Counted from the stretch's first letter, positions 6,731 through 16,659 are shown. The stretch is 64,000 nt of DNA from Prorocentrum cordatum (GCA_963575745.1 CAUYUJ010003891.1:422693-486692); one strand, 5' to 3'. The notes: generated from the sequence alone by a model not told the origin. A program made the numbers and translations.

Positions 6731-9283
6731 GCCCGAGATCTGCGACGCCAGGCTGCGAATGATGAGTTGTGCAAGCTGCGTGCCTCCCTGCCGTTCTGCA
6801 GCCAAGCAGCGTCGGGCGCGCTCCTGGAGATAGCTGAGCGCGAGGAACTGCCGAGCGGCAACCGCAGCCGCCTGCGGGGGACGCGAGACGAGTCGTGCGC
6901 TCACCGCGCTGCCTACGGCCGCAGGCCATGCTTGACTACATGGTCAGCTCCTGCAGCTCCTTCGCCGCCTGGAACAAGCGGCAGCCCGCGCCACAGGACC
7001 CGTGGACCATCGTCCTCTATCCGGACGAGATCATGCCTGGCAACGCTCTTGCCCAGACCCTGCACAGGAAGTGCTGGGGCTGGCACTGGAGCATCCTCGA
7101 GCTCGGCCTAGCGACCCTAAGCAACGAGGACGCGACTCGGGCGACGCAAACTCCATTCTCTGGGCTGCAGCCAATCCACCCTCACAACCTCCAAACTCCA
7201 GGCATCCAAACTTCGAAACTCTGGGCTGCAGCCCTTCCAGCGCCGCGCGGCTTGCGCCCCCCTGTAGGATGCGTGGATGGAGGTTGCCCTCGTGCGGAGC
7301 TTGCTTGCCAGGAAAGCAGTGAGCGGTGCGCCGGGGCTGGCCAGCGCCATCGTCGGCCTGTTCGGCGGGGGGCACGACATGGAGCGCGCGGGCGTCACCG
7401 TCGGCCGCCCTGGGCGGCCGATGCACCTGGTTCCGCGGCCGGGTGCTATACTGGCCGACGAGGGCGGCATCCATGCAAGATATGGGTGCAAAGGGTCTGG
7501 TGGGCTGAAGCCATGCCTCATGCGCACTAATGTGTACGACGCAAAAAGCGTCCGCGAGGTCCACCTTGACGACCCGACAGGGACTGCCGCCCCTCACACG
7601 TGTGCTGACAGCACCAAGTTCGCCCCCGTCACCGTCTCCGTCCTGCAGGCCATCTTCAGGCAGCTGCGGGCGTTGTCCTTGATGCCCAAAAGCAAGGGCA
7701 AGCCGGAGGACTTGGAGACCGACCTCGGTAGGGCCCTCGCCGCGACGAGCGGCCTGCTCGGGAACGAGCGCGCGATGCACAAGCTCTACCCCATGGAGAC
7801 GTGCATGTGGGACGTGATGCACGTCATTTTCGCCAGCGGCGTCTTCGGCTTCCACGTGGGCCAGCTGGCGCGCGCTGCGACAGGCCACGGCATCGCGCAC
7901 AAGGTCCTGGACGAGGCCGCGCGGACCTTCCAGTGGCCAGCCATCGGGCGCAAAGGGCTGAGGCCCTGCGATGGCAGGACGGCCGGCGCATTTGCGCCGA
8001 AGCGAGCCGAGAGCCATTGGGAGGACGTGAGCTTCAAGGCGACGGCGTCCGAGAGCCTCGCGCTGGCCCCCTGGCTCAAGTACTTCTTCCGCGCAGCGTC
8101 GTCGGCGCGCGGGGCGCCCGACTTGGCGGTGCACGCGCGGTGTTTCGGCCAGCTGGTCGACGTCGTTGAGGCCGTCGTCGAGGCCCACCGCGCGCCAGTC
8201 GACACGGCGGCGCTGCAGCGCGCAGTGGGGGCCTACTTGGGCGAGTTCGACCGCTTGTGCGGCGAGGGCCCGATGACGCCGAAGTTTCATCATGCAATCG
8301 CTTCGCCCGCTCCCCCGCCCGCCCCGCCCTGCGTCGCCGAGCTGCAGCTCGGCGATGAGGAGGATGAGGACGAGGATGAGGATGATGATGACGATGAGGG
8401 CGATGATGAGTGCGACGATGATGATGGGGATGATGACGACGGCGATGATGATGACGACGGCGACGATGACGATTGCGATTGGTGATGACGACGACGACTA
8501 TGACGACGATGCTGACGATGATGATGATGATGGCGTCGCGGCTGCAGCCGCTCCCCGCCCGCGCGCTCGCACGGCGCGCGGGCGCGGGCGCGGACCTCGC
8601 GCGCGTGCCCGCGCTGATCGCGAAATTCGGGCCGCTGCCCGCGTGCCGGCCCCTGGGGCGGAAGCACAAGACGGCGAAGAAATCGCCGACCGCCTGTTCA
8701 GCAGTGCCGCTTCGGTCTGCGACAGGTGGGGCCGCAGCGTCTTGCGGGGCGCCACGTCCGAGCGGATGCGCGGCGTCGCGGACGACGAGTTCGCCAAGGG
8801 CGCGGGGCTCCTGCAGCCGAGCAAGCCCGCGTCCAGGCGACTTGTTTTTGTTCATGATTTGTTTTGCTGGTGTTGTAATTTGTTCTGCCCGCGCCCAGGC
8901 GGCTGGCGGCGGAGCTGAGGACGGCGTTCGGCTTCCCTGGGCTGGAGGTCAGGGTCGCAAAGCACGGACGCCTGAACGAGTGCGACCGCGTGTCCGTGGG
9001 CGACGCCGCGGAGCTGTGGGACGCGGGGGGCGGCTACGTGATGGGCATGGTGCGGCAGCTGGTCGCCATCACGTGCCCCCCGCGGATGCCGCAGCCGTTC
9101 CACGCGGCGCTGGTGGAGCGGTGGGCGCGCCGCGGCGCTGGCAGCAGCAACGGCGCGAGCGTCTGGACGACTGCTGGCGCCACGCTGCAGTGGGCGGCGT
9201 TCGACGAGGTCATGTGGGCGTCGCCCGCGTGGTCCCTCAGTGGAGGCCGCGCGACTGCGCTCAACCCGCCTGGCTATAGCTAG
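6731..9283 (+). CDS. DDE-transposase-like protein of a dinoflagellate-expanded family (decayed)
   Basis: Exon pieces: 6731-6895 (RDLRRQAANDELCKLRASLP, CSQAASGALLEIAEREELPS), 6925-7128 (AMLDYMVSSCSSFAAWN, then IVLYPDEIMPGNALAQ and WSILELGLATLSNE), 7268 to about 8340 (DAWMEVALVRSLLARKAV, HDMERAGVTV, ILADEGGIHARYGCKGSGGL, PMETCMWDVMHVIFASGV, then GPMTPKFHHAI), about 8560-8836 (LIAKFGPLPACRPLGRKHKT, then DRLFSSAASVCDRWGRSVLR) and 8899-9283 (LAAELRTAFGFPGLEVRVAK). The order (LY.DE..PGN, WS.LELG, ..NEDAW, ILADEG.IH...GCKG, a D..H block, PKFHH, then RKHK) matches, from memory, a large dinoflagellate family related to CACTA/Plavaka-type transposases, in which the Asp/His residues would form the nuclease core. 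Decay signs: CLMRTN where CxxCxN is usual, an acidic microsatellite breaking the C-terminal third, and a frame shift near 8675 (AAGAAA). TAG at 9281-9283 closes it. Confidence 0.5.
7129..7267 (+). other. Candidate GA-AG intron, 139 nt
   Basis: GCAACGAG|GACGCGAC to CCCTGTAG|GATGCGTG: AG|GAYGCG is repeated at both ends. Removal joins LATLSNE to DAWMEVALVRS, phase 0, restoring the NEDAW motif expected for the family. The interior holds two GGGCTGCAGCC words and CCAAACTC/CCAAACTT repeats. Confidence 0.7.
8341..8535 (+). repeat. (GATGAN)n acidic-coding microsatellite
   Basis: Long GATGAGGATGAC/GATGATGACGAC run, bounded by GCCGAGCTGCAGCTCGGC on the left and GCGGCTGCAG on the right. In the frame of the preceding exon it would encode poly Asp/Glu and then stop at 8483-8485; the coding signal resumes in another frame just after it. 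It is more likely intronic or an insertion than a real acidic tail. Confidence 0.6.
8837..8898 (+). other. Candidate GC-AG intron, 62 nt
   Basis: CGTCCAG|GCGACT to GCGCCCAG|GCGGCT, so CCAGGCG is repeated at both ends. T-rich interior (CTTGTTTTTGTTCATG, TTTTGCTGGTGTTG). Removal joins KPASR to LAAELRTAF, phase 2 (AG+G gives Arg). Confidence 0.7.
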
Positions 9284-9450
9284 CGGTGAAAAAAATGAGT
9301 CCGCATGCGCGCGGTGGCTGCAGCCGCGCCCAACAACTCGAGCTGCAGCTCCATGCTGCGAGGGGCTGCAGCTGCAGCGGCGGTCCCTCCTCCTCCTTAT
9401 GCGCATCCCGTCCCCTCCTCCTCGCCCCGTCCTCCCTCCATCATCGCGAT
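9284..9450 (+). other. 3' flank with CTGCAG palindromes
   Basis: Follows the TAG stop; GGCTGCAGCC, CTCGAGCTGCAGCTCC and GGGGCTGCAGCTGCAGC lie within 90 bases, then a (CCTCCT) run. No gene seen. Confidence 0.5.
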
Positions 9451-9454
9451 GGCG

Positions 9455-9765
9455 TTGATATGATTCAACATACGTTAAGTTGCTTTAACTTACTTTAGCA
9501 TACTTTAGCTAACCACTTAACTTGATCTAGCTTTCGTTAGCTTTCCTTAACATAGTTTAACATAGTTTAACAAGGCTTAGCATGACTTACATAACTTTAC
9601 ATAAACCTACATAACACCTTAGCTGTCCTTAACGGCCTTACCCCAAAGCTAAGTCATGTTAAGCCTTAGCTAAATCAAGCTAAACCAACTTAAATCATAT
9701 TAAAGCTTAGCTAAACCAGCTTAAACCATGTCAAGTCTTATAACCCTTAGCTAAGCCAGGATGCA
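9455..9765. repeat. AT-rich TTAAGYT/CTTTAGC imperfect repeat
   Basis: An abrupt drop in GC. It is built from degenerate copies of words such as ACTTTAGC, CATAGTTTAA and CTTAGCTAAACC, first in one orientation then largely as the complement (TTAAGCC, TAAACCA). No coding signal. Confidence 0.6.
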
Positions 9766-10004
9766 TCCAAGTGGGAGGACCGAAAAGGACGAGAACGCCA
9801 GGGAGGGCCGCGGTTGTCTCGACTGGCCTACCTCGCGAGGGTCAAGAGTCGACCACCAGACCCCTCCTGGGGTGCGTTCTGGTCAGAATTTCCAAGCGGG
9901 TCCAGCCCAACCGCAGCGGCGAGGCGCAGGAAATGCCAGAAACGCTCCAAAAAACTTGACACTTGAACCCTGAACTCCGGAAGCACCTGGAATTAGGTTT
10001 TTTT
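9766..10004. other. Short unique stretch between repeats
   Basis: Ordinary-composition sequence with no convincing gene. It ends in GGTTTTTTTCTGTTATTGGATC as the GGATCACC satellite begins. Confidence 0.4.
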
Positions 10005-10670
10005 CTGTTATTGGATCACCGGATAACTGGATAAGCGATCAACTCAACCGGGTCAACCGGATGAGCTGGATCACCGGACCCGCTGGCCAGAACACAGGAT
10101 CACCTGATCAGCCAGATCACTGAATCAGCCAGCCAGATCGCCGGATCAGCGGGATCACCGGATCAGCTGACCAGATCAGCGGATCAGCCGAATCACCGGA
10201 TCACCGGATCAGCCAGATCACGGCTGGTTGGATCAACGGATCAGCTGGATCACCGGATCAAATGCATGGCCGCAAAAGCGGATCACCGGATCACCTGCAG
10301 CTGGCTACAACACCAAATCACCAGATCACCGGATCGGATCACCGGACCAGCCGGATCACCGGATCAGCCGGATCACCGGAACACTGAATCACCAGATCAG
10401 CTGGCCGCAACAACGGATCAGCTGGCTGGAATACCGGATCGACTGTATCACCGGATCGGCTGACGGGATGACCAGGTCAGCCGGATGACCGGATCAGCCG
10501 GATCACCGGATCAGCCGGATCACCGTAACACTAGATCACCACATCAGCTGGCCGAAACAACGGTTCAGCTGGCCGGAACACCGGATCAGCCAGATCACCA
10601 AATAGGCTGACCGGATCACCGGATCAGCTGGCTCACCGGATCAGCGGATCACCGGCAGAGGCTGGCAGGA
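10005..10670. repeat. GGATCACC/GGATCAGC satellite, block 1
   Basis: Dozens of 8-base words GGATCACC and GGATCAGC(C) with variants (GGATAACT, TGGCCGCAACA spacers). Frames across it read HRITGSAG-type low complexity and are not genes. A second block of the same family lies at 18,836-19,745. Confidence 0.85.
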
Positions 10671-10739
10671 TCTTCAAATAAGATCCTGTATCCCACCAGC
10701 CCTCTGGGCGTAGGTGGTTTAGGGAGTTTCCTCTTCCAC

Positions 10740-11167
10740 CCCCCATTATTCCCCTTCGGTGAGGAGTTTAACAATGTTCCCTATTAAATACACCCCCTCC
10801 ACCAGGCGACTCGCAGCCAACCAGGAACAACGCGGGCCTCCCCCCACCATCCCTTGAAAAAACAATATAAAACACACTCTGCCTCCAAATTCGGAGCATG
10901 CGCAGCCAACCCGATGCGTCCTCCCCCCCCCATCCCCGTCAAAAACAATGCAGAGTACACTTGGCGGCGGCGGCGGCTGCGGCGGCCGCTGTGGCGGCGG
11001 CTGCCGCGGTGGCGGCGGCGGCGGCGGGGGTGGCGGCGGCGGCGGCGGCGGTGGCGGCGGTGGCGGCGGCGGCGGCGGCGGCGGTGGCGGCAGCGGCTGC
11101 GGCGGCGGCGATTCGGCAGCGGGGGCGGGGGCGGGGGCGGTGGGAACGGCGGCGGGCGGCGGCGGCG

Positions 11168-11211
<44 letters not shown>

Positions 11212-11400
11212 GGCGGCGGCGGCGGCGGCCGGCGGGCGGCGGGGCGGCGGCAGAGGCGGCGGCGGCGGATTGGCCCCCAGTAGTTGCCCATCCAAAAACG
11301 ACTGCTGAATATGCTGAGGCTCGGGCCAAGCTTTGGTGCTACGTACGTGTTGGGAGGGCGGGTGGGAGTGAGCGAGACGGCTTGCGGGCGGGGAGGGGGT
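10740..11400. repeat. Duplicated unit 1 with (GGC)n core
   Basis: Begins near TGTTCCCTATTAAATACACC, includes CACTCTGCCTCCAAATTCGG and GCAGAGTACACTTGGCGGCG, then a ~310 bp imperfect (GGC)n tract, and ends in TGGCCCCCAGTAG and TGAATATGCTGAGGCTCGGG. The next unit repeats the same order. Poly-Gly, poly-Ala and poly-Arg frames across it are artefacts. Confidence 0.8.
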
Positions 11401-11693
11401 CTTAATCACTGTTCCCTATTAATAAACACCCCCTCCCCCAGGCGACAGGGGGCCAACCCGAGTCCATGACAACACCCTCCCACCATCCCTTGTAAAAAAA
11501 CATACAAAGCACACTCTGCCTCCAAATTCGGAAAACATGCGCAACCAACCCGATGCCCCCCCCCACCATCCCTGTCAAAAAACAATACAGAGTACACTTG
11601 GCGGCGGCGGCGGCGGCTGCGGCGGCTGCGGCGGCTGCGGCGGCGGCTGCGCGGCTGCGGCGGCGGCGGCGCGGCGGCGGCGGGGGCGGCGGG

Positions 11694-11725
<32 letters not shown>

Positions 11726-11764
11726 GCGGCGGCGGCAGCGGCTGCGGCGGCGGTTGGCAGCGGG

Positions 11765-11805
<41 letters not shown>

Positions 11806-12020
11806 GGCGGCGGCGGCGGCGGCGGCGGCGGCAGGCTGCGGCGGCGGCGGCGGCTGCGGCGGAGGCGGCGGCGGCGGCGGCGGCGGATTGGCCCCCAGTA
11901 GCTGCTCATGAAAAGACGACTGCTGAATATGCTGAGGCTCGGGCCAGACTCGGGTGTTACGTATGTTGGGAGGGGGGGTGGAAGTGAGCGAGACGGCTTG
12001 CGGGCGGGGAGGGGGTCTTG
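11401..12020. repeat. Duplicated unit 2 with (GGC)n core
   Basis: Same order of landmarks as the preceding unit: TGTTCCCTATTAATAAACACC, CACTCTGCCTCCAAATTCGG, CAGAGTACACTTGGCGG, a (GGC)n tract, GGCCCCCAGTAGCTGC, TGAATATGCTGAGGCTCGGG and GGCTTGCGGGCGGGGAGGGGG. A head-to-tail duplication of ~640 bp. Confidence 0.8.
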
Positions 12021-12254
12021 ACCCCTCCCCCTACCCCCTCCCCTGTACCTAGGGCGGGGCCGGTCGCGAGCGGTTAAGGCGTCCAAAACGGCCTCGGCGA
12101 GGAAACCAAAATTATCCCGGCAAAGCAACCTAACAGCGATGTGTAGAAGGATATATGAAAGCATTCCTCTTAAGATTCAAATGAAAATCCAGTTGTATAA
12201 TTCTGCTGTTCTCGCAGTCGTAGTCGCATTCGCGATGACAGTCGCAGCGGCAAC

Positions 12255-12595
12255 GGCAGTTGCAGTCACAGCCTCAGCCTGCCTCAGCCTCAGCCTCAGC
12301 CTGCCTCAGCCTCAGCCTGCCTCAGCCTCAGCCTCAGCCTGCTTCAACCTCAGCCTCAGTCTGCCTTCAGTCTCGGCCTCAGCCTCAGCCTGCCTCAGCC
12401 TCAGCCTGCATCAGCCTCAGCCTCAGCCTCAGCCTGCCTCAGCATCAGCCTGCTTCAGCCTCAGCCTCAGCCTGCCTCAGCCTGAGCCTCAGTCTGCTTC
12501 AGCCTCAGCCTCAGTCTGCCTTCAGCCTCGGCCTCGGCCTCAGCCTGCCTCAGCCTCAGCCTGCCTCGGCCGCAACATCAGCCTGCCTCAGCATT
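12255..12595. repeat. (CTCAGC)n / (CCTGCCTCAG) minisatellite
   Basis: Hexamer CCTCAG with regular CCTGCCTCAGCCTCAG higher-order units. It is open in several frames (Ser-Leu, Gln-Pro, Ala-Ser repeats), which follows from the hexamer period rather than from a gene. Confidence 0.85.
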
Positions 12596-12885
12596 CAAAA
12601 TGTGGCCCAGGAGTAAGATTCTGGGAACTAGAAAAACACGAAGTTGCCTACAGTTGGCTCCGGGCATTCAAAATCATGCCCAGGAATAGAGTTCTGGGAA
12701 CTTTGGAAGAGAACACTGGGAAGTCGAAGAGCACGAAGTGGCTTACAGTTGGCTCCGGGCATCCAAAATGTGGCCCGGGAATGGAGTTCTGGGAAGTCGA
12801 AGAGCACGAAGTGGCTTACAGTTGGCTCCGGGCATCCAAAATGTGGCCCGGGAGTGGAGTTCTGGGAGCACCAAAAGCGATTTTG
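12596..12885. repeat. ~73 bp tandem repeat, about 3.5 copies
   Basis: Unit starts AAAATGTGGCCCGGGAATGG and includes GAAGAGCACGAAGTGGCTTA and CAGTTGGCTCCGGGCATCC. Copies 3 and 4 are nearly identical; copy 2 carries an insertion. No gene. Confidence 0.75.
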
Positions 12886-13095
12886 CTAGGATGTCCCAAG
12901 CGATTTCGGCTTTGGCGGCAGCCGTTCCGGGTCCCGCCCCGACCCCCCTGTGGAGTCATCTGCTGTTCTTTTTTGAAACCACTGAAAACCTATCAGCAAA
13001 AGCTGTTAGGTAATCATTGATTTTACCATGGTTTTGGCACCATTTTGGCCTCTCGGGGGGGGCAGCGCTAATTAAGGACCCCCCCTTCTTCTATC

Positions 13096-13335
13096 GATGT
13101 CCTCGAAAATGGCCCCAAGAAGCGCCCAGGAGGCCCCAAGAGGTCCCAAGATGGCTCCAAGATGGCCCCCAGAGGCCCCCCAGAGGCCGCCAGGAGGCCC
13201 CCAAGAGTACCCCAAACGGCCCCAACAGGCCCCCCCGAGGCACCCGAGACGCCCAAGAGACCCCCAAGACGTCCCAAGAGGCCCCCTAAAAGCGCCCAAG
13301 AGACATCCCAAGAGGCCCCGAGCGGCATCCAAAAG
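13096..13335. repeat. GGCCCCAAGAGG minisatellite
   Basis: About 20 degenerate copies of an 11-13 base word (GGCCCCAAGAGG, GGCTCCAAGAT, GGCCCCCAGAGG). The same family recurs at 14,700-14,860 (opposite orientation), 22,140-22,690 and 63,660-64,000. Confidence 0.75.
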
Positions 13336-13339
13336 ACCT

Positions 13340-13550
13340 CTGGCCCTTTTGTTTGCCCTCCTCCTCCTGCTCCTCCTTCCTCCTCCTACTCCTTCTCTTC
13401 CTCCTCGTCCTCCTCCTCCTCCTCCTCTTCCTCCTCCTCCTCCACCTCCTCCTTCTCCTCCTCATCCTATTCATCCTCCTTTTCCGCACTCCCTCATTCA
13501 TCCATCCAGCCTCCTCCTTTTCCTCCTCCCTCCTTCGCACGGTTCGGCCG
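13340..13550. repeat. (TCC)n pyrimidine tract
   Basis: Strand-asymmetric CCTCCTCCT run with few purines; frames read poly Ser, Leu or Pro. Not coding. Confidence 0.8.
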
Positions 13551-14330
13551 TCCCCCCCTTTGCTCCCGCACTTCCCTGATCACCTCAACTCGCCTGGACA
13601 TCGTTTCTGGATGGACTGGTGGGGATATTTTTTTACTGGCGGCTCCAAGGAAGAGTCCAAGAAACGGGGCAAGCACGTTTGGGGCACAGGCGAAATAATT
13701 GGTTACGAAGGCACCTAGGCCGACGCAACACGTGCACCTGCAAGAAGCAAAATGCCCCCATTAAGATACGAGCGGCCCGAGAACGGGGACGCAAACACCA
13801 GACTGGAGTAGACGGAGAGAAGTCGCACAGTGGCGCCAGCTCAAACCGTACAGTCCAGAGAGCACAGGCTAAGGCCGATCAGCTAAGTGGCAGGACAGAG
13901 GGCACGTGAGGCCGCACTGCTCACCACTACGAGGCGAGAGAGCGGGGAAAGCGCGGGCAGAGACTGGTGGGGATACGCGAAGCCTCTAGAATTTAGCTAC
14001 TAGTTTTATGATTAAGGAATATGATAACTTATCATGTATTTCGCACGTTATGGCGGAGGTTAAATAATACCGTGCAATTGTTTCCGATGGTGGTGGTGCG
14101 AGGCAGCGGTCGGCATCCAAGCTGACGTCCCAGACCCACGGATGACTCAAACATCTGCGGCTGAGACCAACCCGAACATCGCAGCACCCCGCAGCTGCGC
14201 ATAACAAGGGGGGCGCATCGTCGGCAGCGTGCGAGGCTCTGAAGAAGCCCGCCGCAGTCGCCGATCCTGATTTTAGAACTGCACGGTTTTCGTTCGAGCG
14301 GCGTGGGTGGGTCGCGGGCGAGGCCGACGA
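13551..14330. other. Unique stretch, no gene recognised
   Basis: Mixed composition with an AT-richer patch at 13,990-14,080. Short open frames exist on both strands but none has protein-like composition over more than ~30 residues. Confidence 0.4.
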
Positions 14331-14334
14331 CGAC

Positions 14335-14338
14335 AACG

Positions 14339-14369
<31 letters not shown>

Positions 14370-15545
14370 CATTTTACCCGAACGCTCAGTGTTCTCCCCA
14401 GTGCCAGGGTTTTCATGCGACGCCAGCCAATACCCCCACTTCGTGGGGGGGCAATGCAAGCTCTACCAAACATCCACACGACTCTCGGGAACCACCCACA
14501 CCCAGCTTCCCGCCCTATGACGTCAGGACACTTCACTTCGTGGCGCGCGGACGATCGTGGATACTACACTGGCGTGGAGTACACACCCGCAGAGGTTGAT
14601 CACTTGTTTGGGCCCCGCATGTGCCCCGCATGGTGCATTTGTTGCGTATGACATACATAGTACAGAGAGACAGAGAGAGAGAGAGAGAGAGACAGAGAGA
14701 GAGAGACCGAGTTGGAGCCAACTTGGAGCCTCTTTGGAACCTCTTGGGGGCCTCTTGGAGTCCTCTTGGGGCCTCTTGGGACCATCTTGGGCGCCTCTTG
14801 CGGCCTCATGGGCGCCTCTTGGGGCCATCTTGAGCGCCTCTTGGGGCCATCTTGGGTTTTAAAGATTCATGAAGAGCCCGCGGGTGGATTTTGATATTTT
14901 TCGGATGAGAAAGTCTTGCGTTTGCATATGTTTTCGGAACATCGCATCTTGAAATTATTGAAATCACATTATGTTTGGCAGGATTTCGGCACGCGCGCGC
15001 GGCGGCCGCGCGCATGTGCACTTCGTGTCATTTTTTGCAAGGGATGGTGGCCCTCGTAGGCTCGCAACCGTTGTTGCAGAAGGTCGAAGCACCTGAAAAG
15101 GTTCCTCGCAAAGGCCCTTTTAACAGAAATGTTTAAAATCTGGTGGGTTTCCTAGGAATCCGCAAGAGCGCGCGGAAGGACATTTTGACAATTTTTTCTG
15201 AGAAAACCATTGGGTTTTTGATGTTTTTATGTTAAAATCGTTACGAAACCTAAGGTTTTGGAAGGATTTCGTCTTGCGCGCACGAATGTCCACTTTACCT
15301 TATTTTTTGCAAGGGATTCTTGCAATTTGATCAAGTAAAAACAAGAATTTTCATTTTCTATTGTTTTTTGCAAGGGAAAACGAGCGTCAACAAAAAACCG
15401 GATCCGGAGCTCATCCACTTTTCTGAAGCTTTCGCGAAAAAATGATGAAAATGTAGCTGCGGCCTAGGCGCGGCGCAGAGGTCGCGCACCAGGGGTCCCA
15501 ACAATAATAATTCTTTAGAAGGAATAATGTTCAACAACAACAATT
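14335..15545. repeat. ~1.2 kb unit, copy 1, ending in (CAA)n
   Basis: Follows a (CAACAA)n tract at 14,335-14,368. Landmarks: GTGCCAGGGTTTTCATGCGA, ATACCCCCACTTCGTGGGG, AGCTTCCCGCCCTATGACGT, GACACTTCACTTCGTGGC, a foreign GA-rich and GGCCTCTTGG insert (14,660-14,870), then AAGGTTTTGGAAGGATTTCG, GTCCACTTTACCTTATTTTT, TTTTTTGCAAGGGA (several times) and GATGAAAATGTAGCTGCGGC, ending AATGTTCAACAACAACAA. Copy 2 follows at once. AT-richer than its surroundings. No long ORF; it may be a non-autonomous retroposed element. Confidence 0.65.
14660..14870. repeat. (GA)n and inverted GGCCTCTTGG minisatellite inside copy 1
   Basis: GAGAGAGAGACAGAGAGAG followed by CCTCTTGGGGCCTCTTGGGA-type words, the complement of the GGCCCCAAGAGG family. 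Absent from the matching place in copy 2, so probably a later insertion. Confidence 0.65.
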
Positions 15546-16325
15546 ACTAGCACGTGGGGACACTCCGTTCTCACCAGTGCCAGGGTTTTCATAGGAGGCG
15601 GGCAATACCCCCACTTTGTGGGGGGGCCGGTTCAAGCTCTACCAAATTTCCAAACGACTCTTCGCCACCACCCACACCCAGCTTCCCGCCCTATGACGTT
15701 CGGACACTTCACTTCGTGGCATGCGGACGACCGTGGCTACTATTCAGGGCCCCGCGGCCGACGACGACGGCGTGCGCGCGCGAAGAAAAAACGAATGTGT
15801 CCCGCATGGTATTATTTGACAGGGATGATGGCCCTGGCAGGTGCGCAACCGTTGTCGCAGAAGTTCGAAAAAGTTGCTCGCAAAAGCCCGTTTGACAGAA
15901 ATGTTTAAAAAGTGTTGGGTTTCCTACGAATCCGCAAGAGCGCGCGGGATGAGATTTTGACAGTTTTTTGTTGAAAAACCATTGGTTTTTTGATGTTTTT
16001 ATGTTAAAATCGCTGCGAACACTAAGGTTTTGGAAGGATTTCGTCTTGCGCGCGCGAATGTCCACTTTACCTTATTTTTTGCAAGGGATTCTTGAAATTT
16101 GATTATATTAGAACAAGAAATGTCATTTTCTATTGTTTTTTGCAAGGGAAAGCGGATTACAACAAAACAACCGGATCCTGTACACACCCTCTTTTCTGAG
16201 GCTTCCTCACGAAAATGATGAAAATGTAGCTGCGGCCTAGGCGGCGCAGGGGGGGCGCGCACCAGGGGGCCCAACAATAATTATTCTTTAGAATAAATAA
16301 TGTTCAACAACAACAACAACGCCAA
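15546..16325. repeat. ~0.8 kb unit, copy 2, ending in (CAA)n
   Basis: Repeats the landmarks of copy 1 in the same order (GTGCCAGGGTTTTCATAGGA, ATACCCCCACTTTGTGGGG, AAGGTTTTGGAAGGATTTCG, TTTTTTGCAAGGGA, GATGAAAATGTAGCTGCGGC) and ends AATGTTCAACAACAACAACA. It lacks the insert present in copy 1. Confidence 0.7.
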
Positions 16326-16607
16326 CACCAACAGCACTAACAACATCAAACACAACATCAACAACACCAAACACAACATCAATAAGTTTAAGATTCTTCG
16401 CTCTTATCTGCTCGAGTGCCACTCAACGTGTATTTCCAGAACCCTCCGTACCCGCCCTCTTCGTCTTCGATCGTACCCCCTTTGGGGGGGATATCTTTCT
16501 TCCCTGCAGGCCGGGCCCCGGCAAGCGGCGGGGCGGTCGCGGACCGTCGGCCTGGCCAGCGGCAACGCTGACCGGCGGCAGTCCGACCCCAAGAGTGACG
16601 GACAGGG

Positions 16608-16615
16608 GACCGACC

Positions 16616-16659
<44 letters not shown>

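Noticed and set aside
7031-8293. 420-codon minus-strand ORF opposite the transposase-like gene
   Set aside because: It runs through the plus-strand intron at 7129-7267 and mirrors the exon; the plus-strand protein has family motifs and this one has none.
8355-8485. Poly Asp/Glu tail as a true acidic domain of the transposase-like protein
   Set aside because: It is a GATGAN microsatellite bounded by intron-like palindromes, and the family's RKHK block resumes after it in another frame.
10005-10670. GGATCACC repeats as a CRISPR-like array
   Set aside because: No constant repeat with unique spacers; the 8-base word itself repeats with drift, and the context is eukaryotic.
10854-11405. Long Gly-, Ala- and Arg-rich ORFs over the (GGC)n tracts
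   Set aside because: A trinucleotide repeat leaves all frames open; there is no coding sequence beyond the tract.
13020-13060. ACCATTTTGGCCTC as a dinoflagellate spliced-leader relic
   Set aside because: Only about ten bases match the spliced-leader core; the GGCTCAAG end is missing, and such a short match is expected by chance.
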